Shown: one piece after another, positions 6,877 to 6,890 of the stretch
How positions within the stretch are numbered: the stretch's first letter is position 1
Layout: every line of letters begins with the position of its first letter
Assembly (NCBI GenBank): GCA_031262895.1
Contig: JAISGW010000075.1
Coordinates: 1-6,890, forward strand
Length of the DNA stretch: 6,890 nucleotides
Reading direction: 5' to 3'
Source of the DNA: Tannerella sp.
GTDB taxonomy: Bacteria > Bacteroidota > Bacteroidia > Bacteroidales > Tannerellaceae
The notes under the pieces: model-generated
The model's input: the letters and a program-made list of their open reading frames with translations, nothing else
The model's database searches: none
What the model was told of the DNA's origin: nothing
Program-made: the position numbers and the translations under genes

Positions 6877-6890
6877 ATGAAAACGAAAAT
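6877..6890 (+). CDS. Start of a further gene, truncated at the window edge
   Basis: An ATG at 6877 opens M-K-T-K and then runs off the window. Only four full codons are visible, so no product can be named. Its support is indirect. It follows an AT-rich leader with promoter-like elements, and the bases just before it (AGTTGATTGAGT) resemble those before the rmlA start (AGTTGATTAAT). An M-K-T-K start could begin a signal peptide or a cytoplasmic protein. Confidence 0.4.

Overview
The window looks like ordinary chromosomal DNA from a member of the Bacteroidetes, most likely the order Bacteroidales. Three things point there. The first gene ends in what looks like a type IX secretion (T9SS) type A sorting domain. 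The upstream regions carry matches to the Bacteroidetes sigma factor -7 box TAnnTTTG, in one case with a correctly spaced TTTG -33 box. None of the genes has a convincing Shine-Dalgarno sequence. The coding DNA is moderately GC-rich and the short intergenic regions are AT-rich. I cannot name a genus.

Layout, all on the + strand. Bases 1-2190 are the 3' part of a large secreted or surface protein whose 5' end lies outside the window. It is closed by an exceptionally strong hairpin terminator (2199-2247). A promoter-like -7 box follows within a few bases, then a 417-residue LolC/LolE-type ABC transporter permease (2282-3535). A 99-bp gap carries the best promoter in the window and leads into a compact three-gene operon: rmlA (3635-4513), fcl (4527-5618) and gmd (5615-6766). 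The spacing is 13 bp between rmlA and fcl, and fcl and gmd overlap by 4 bp. After gmd comes an AT-rich leader of about 110 bp with possible promoter elements, then the first codons of another gene (ATG at 6877) running off the edge.

How the genes work together. Gmd and Fcl are the two steps that turn GDP-D-mannose into GDP-L-fucose. RmlA makes dTDP-glucose, the entry to dTDP-L-rhamnose and related sugars. The operon therefore supplies activated deoxysugar precursors for surface polysaccharide or glycoprotein glycans. The upstream genes concern the cell envelope (a secreted T9SS-type protein and a lipoprotein-export type permease) and appear to be separate transcription units. Both upstream proteins contain Bacteroidetes-type O-glycosylation sequons, a plausible but unproven link to fucose supply.

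I found no mobile elements, CRISPR arrays, RNA genes or tRNAs, and no clear sign of an undescribed system. The more unusual points are the terminator/promoter packing at 2199-2259, the lineage-type insertion in Fcl, the fcl-before-gmd order with a lone rmlA, and similar leader sequences before rmlA and the final gene.
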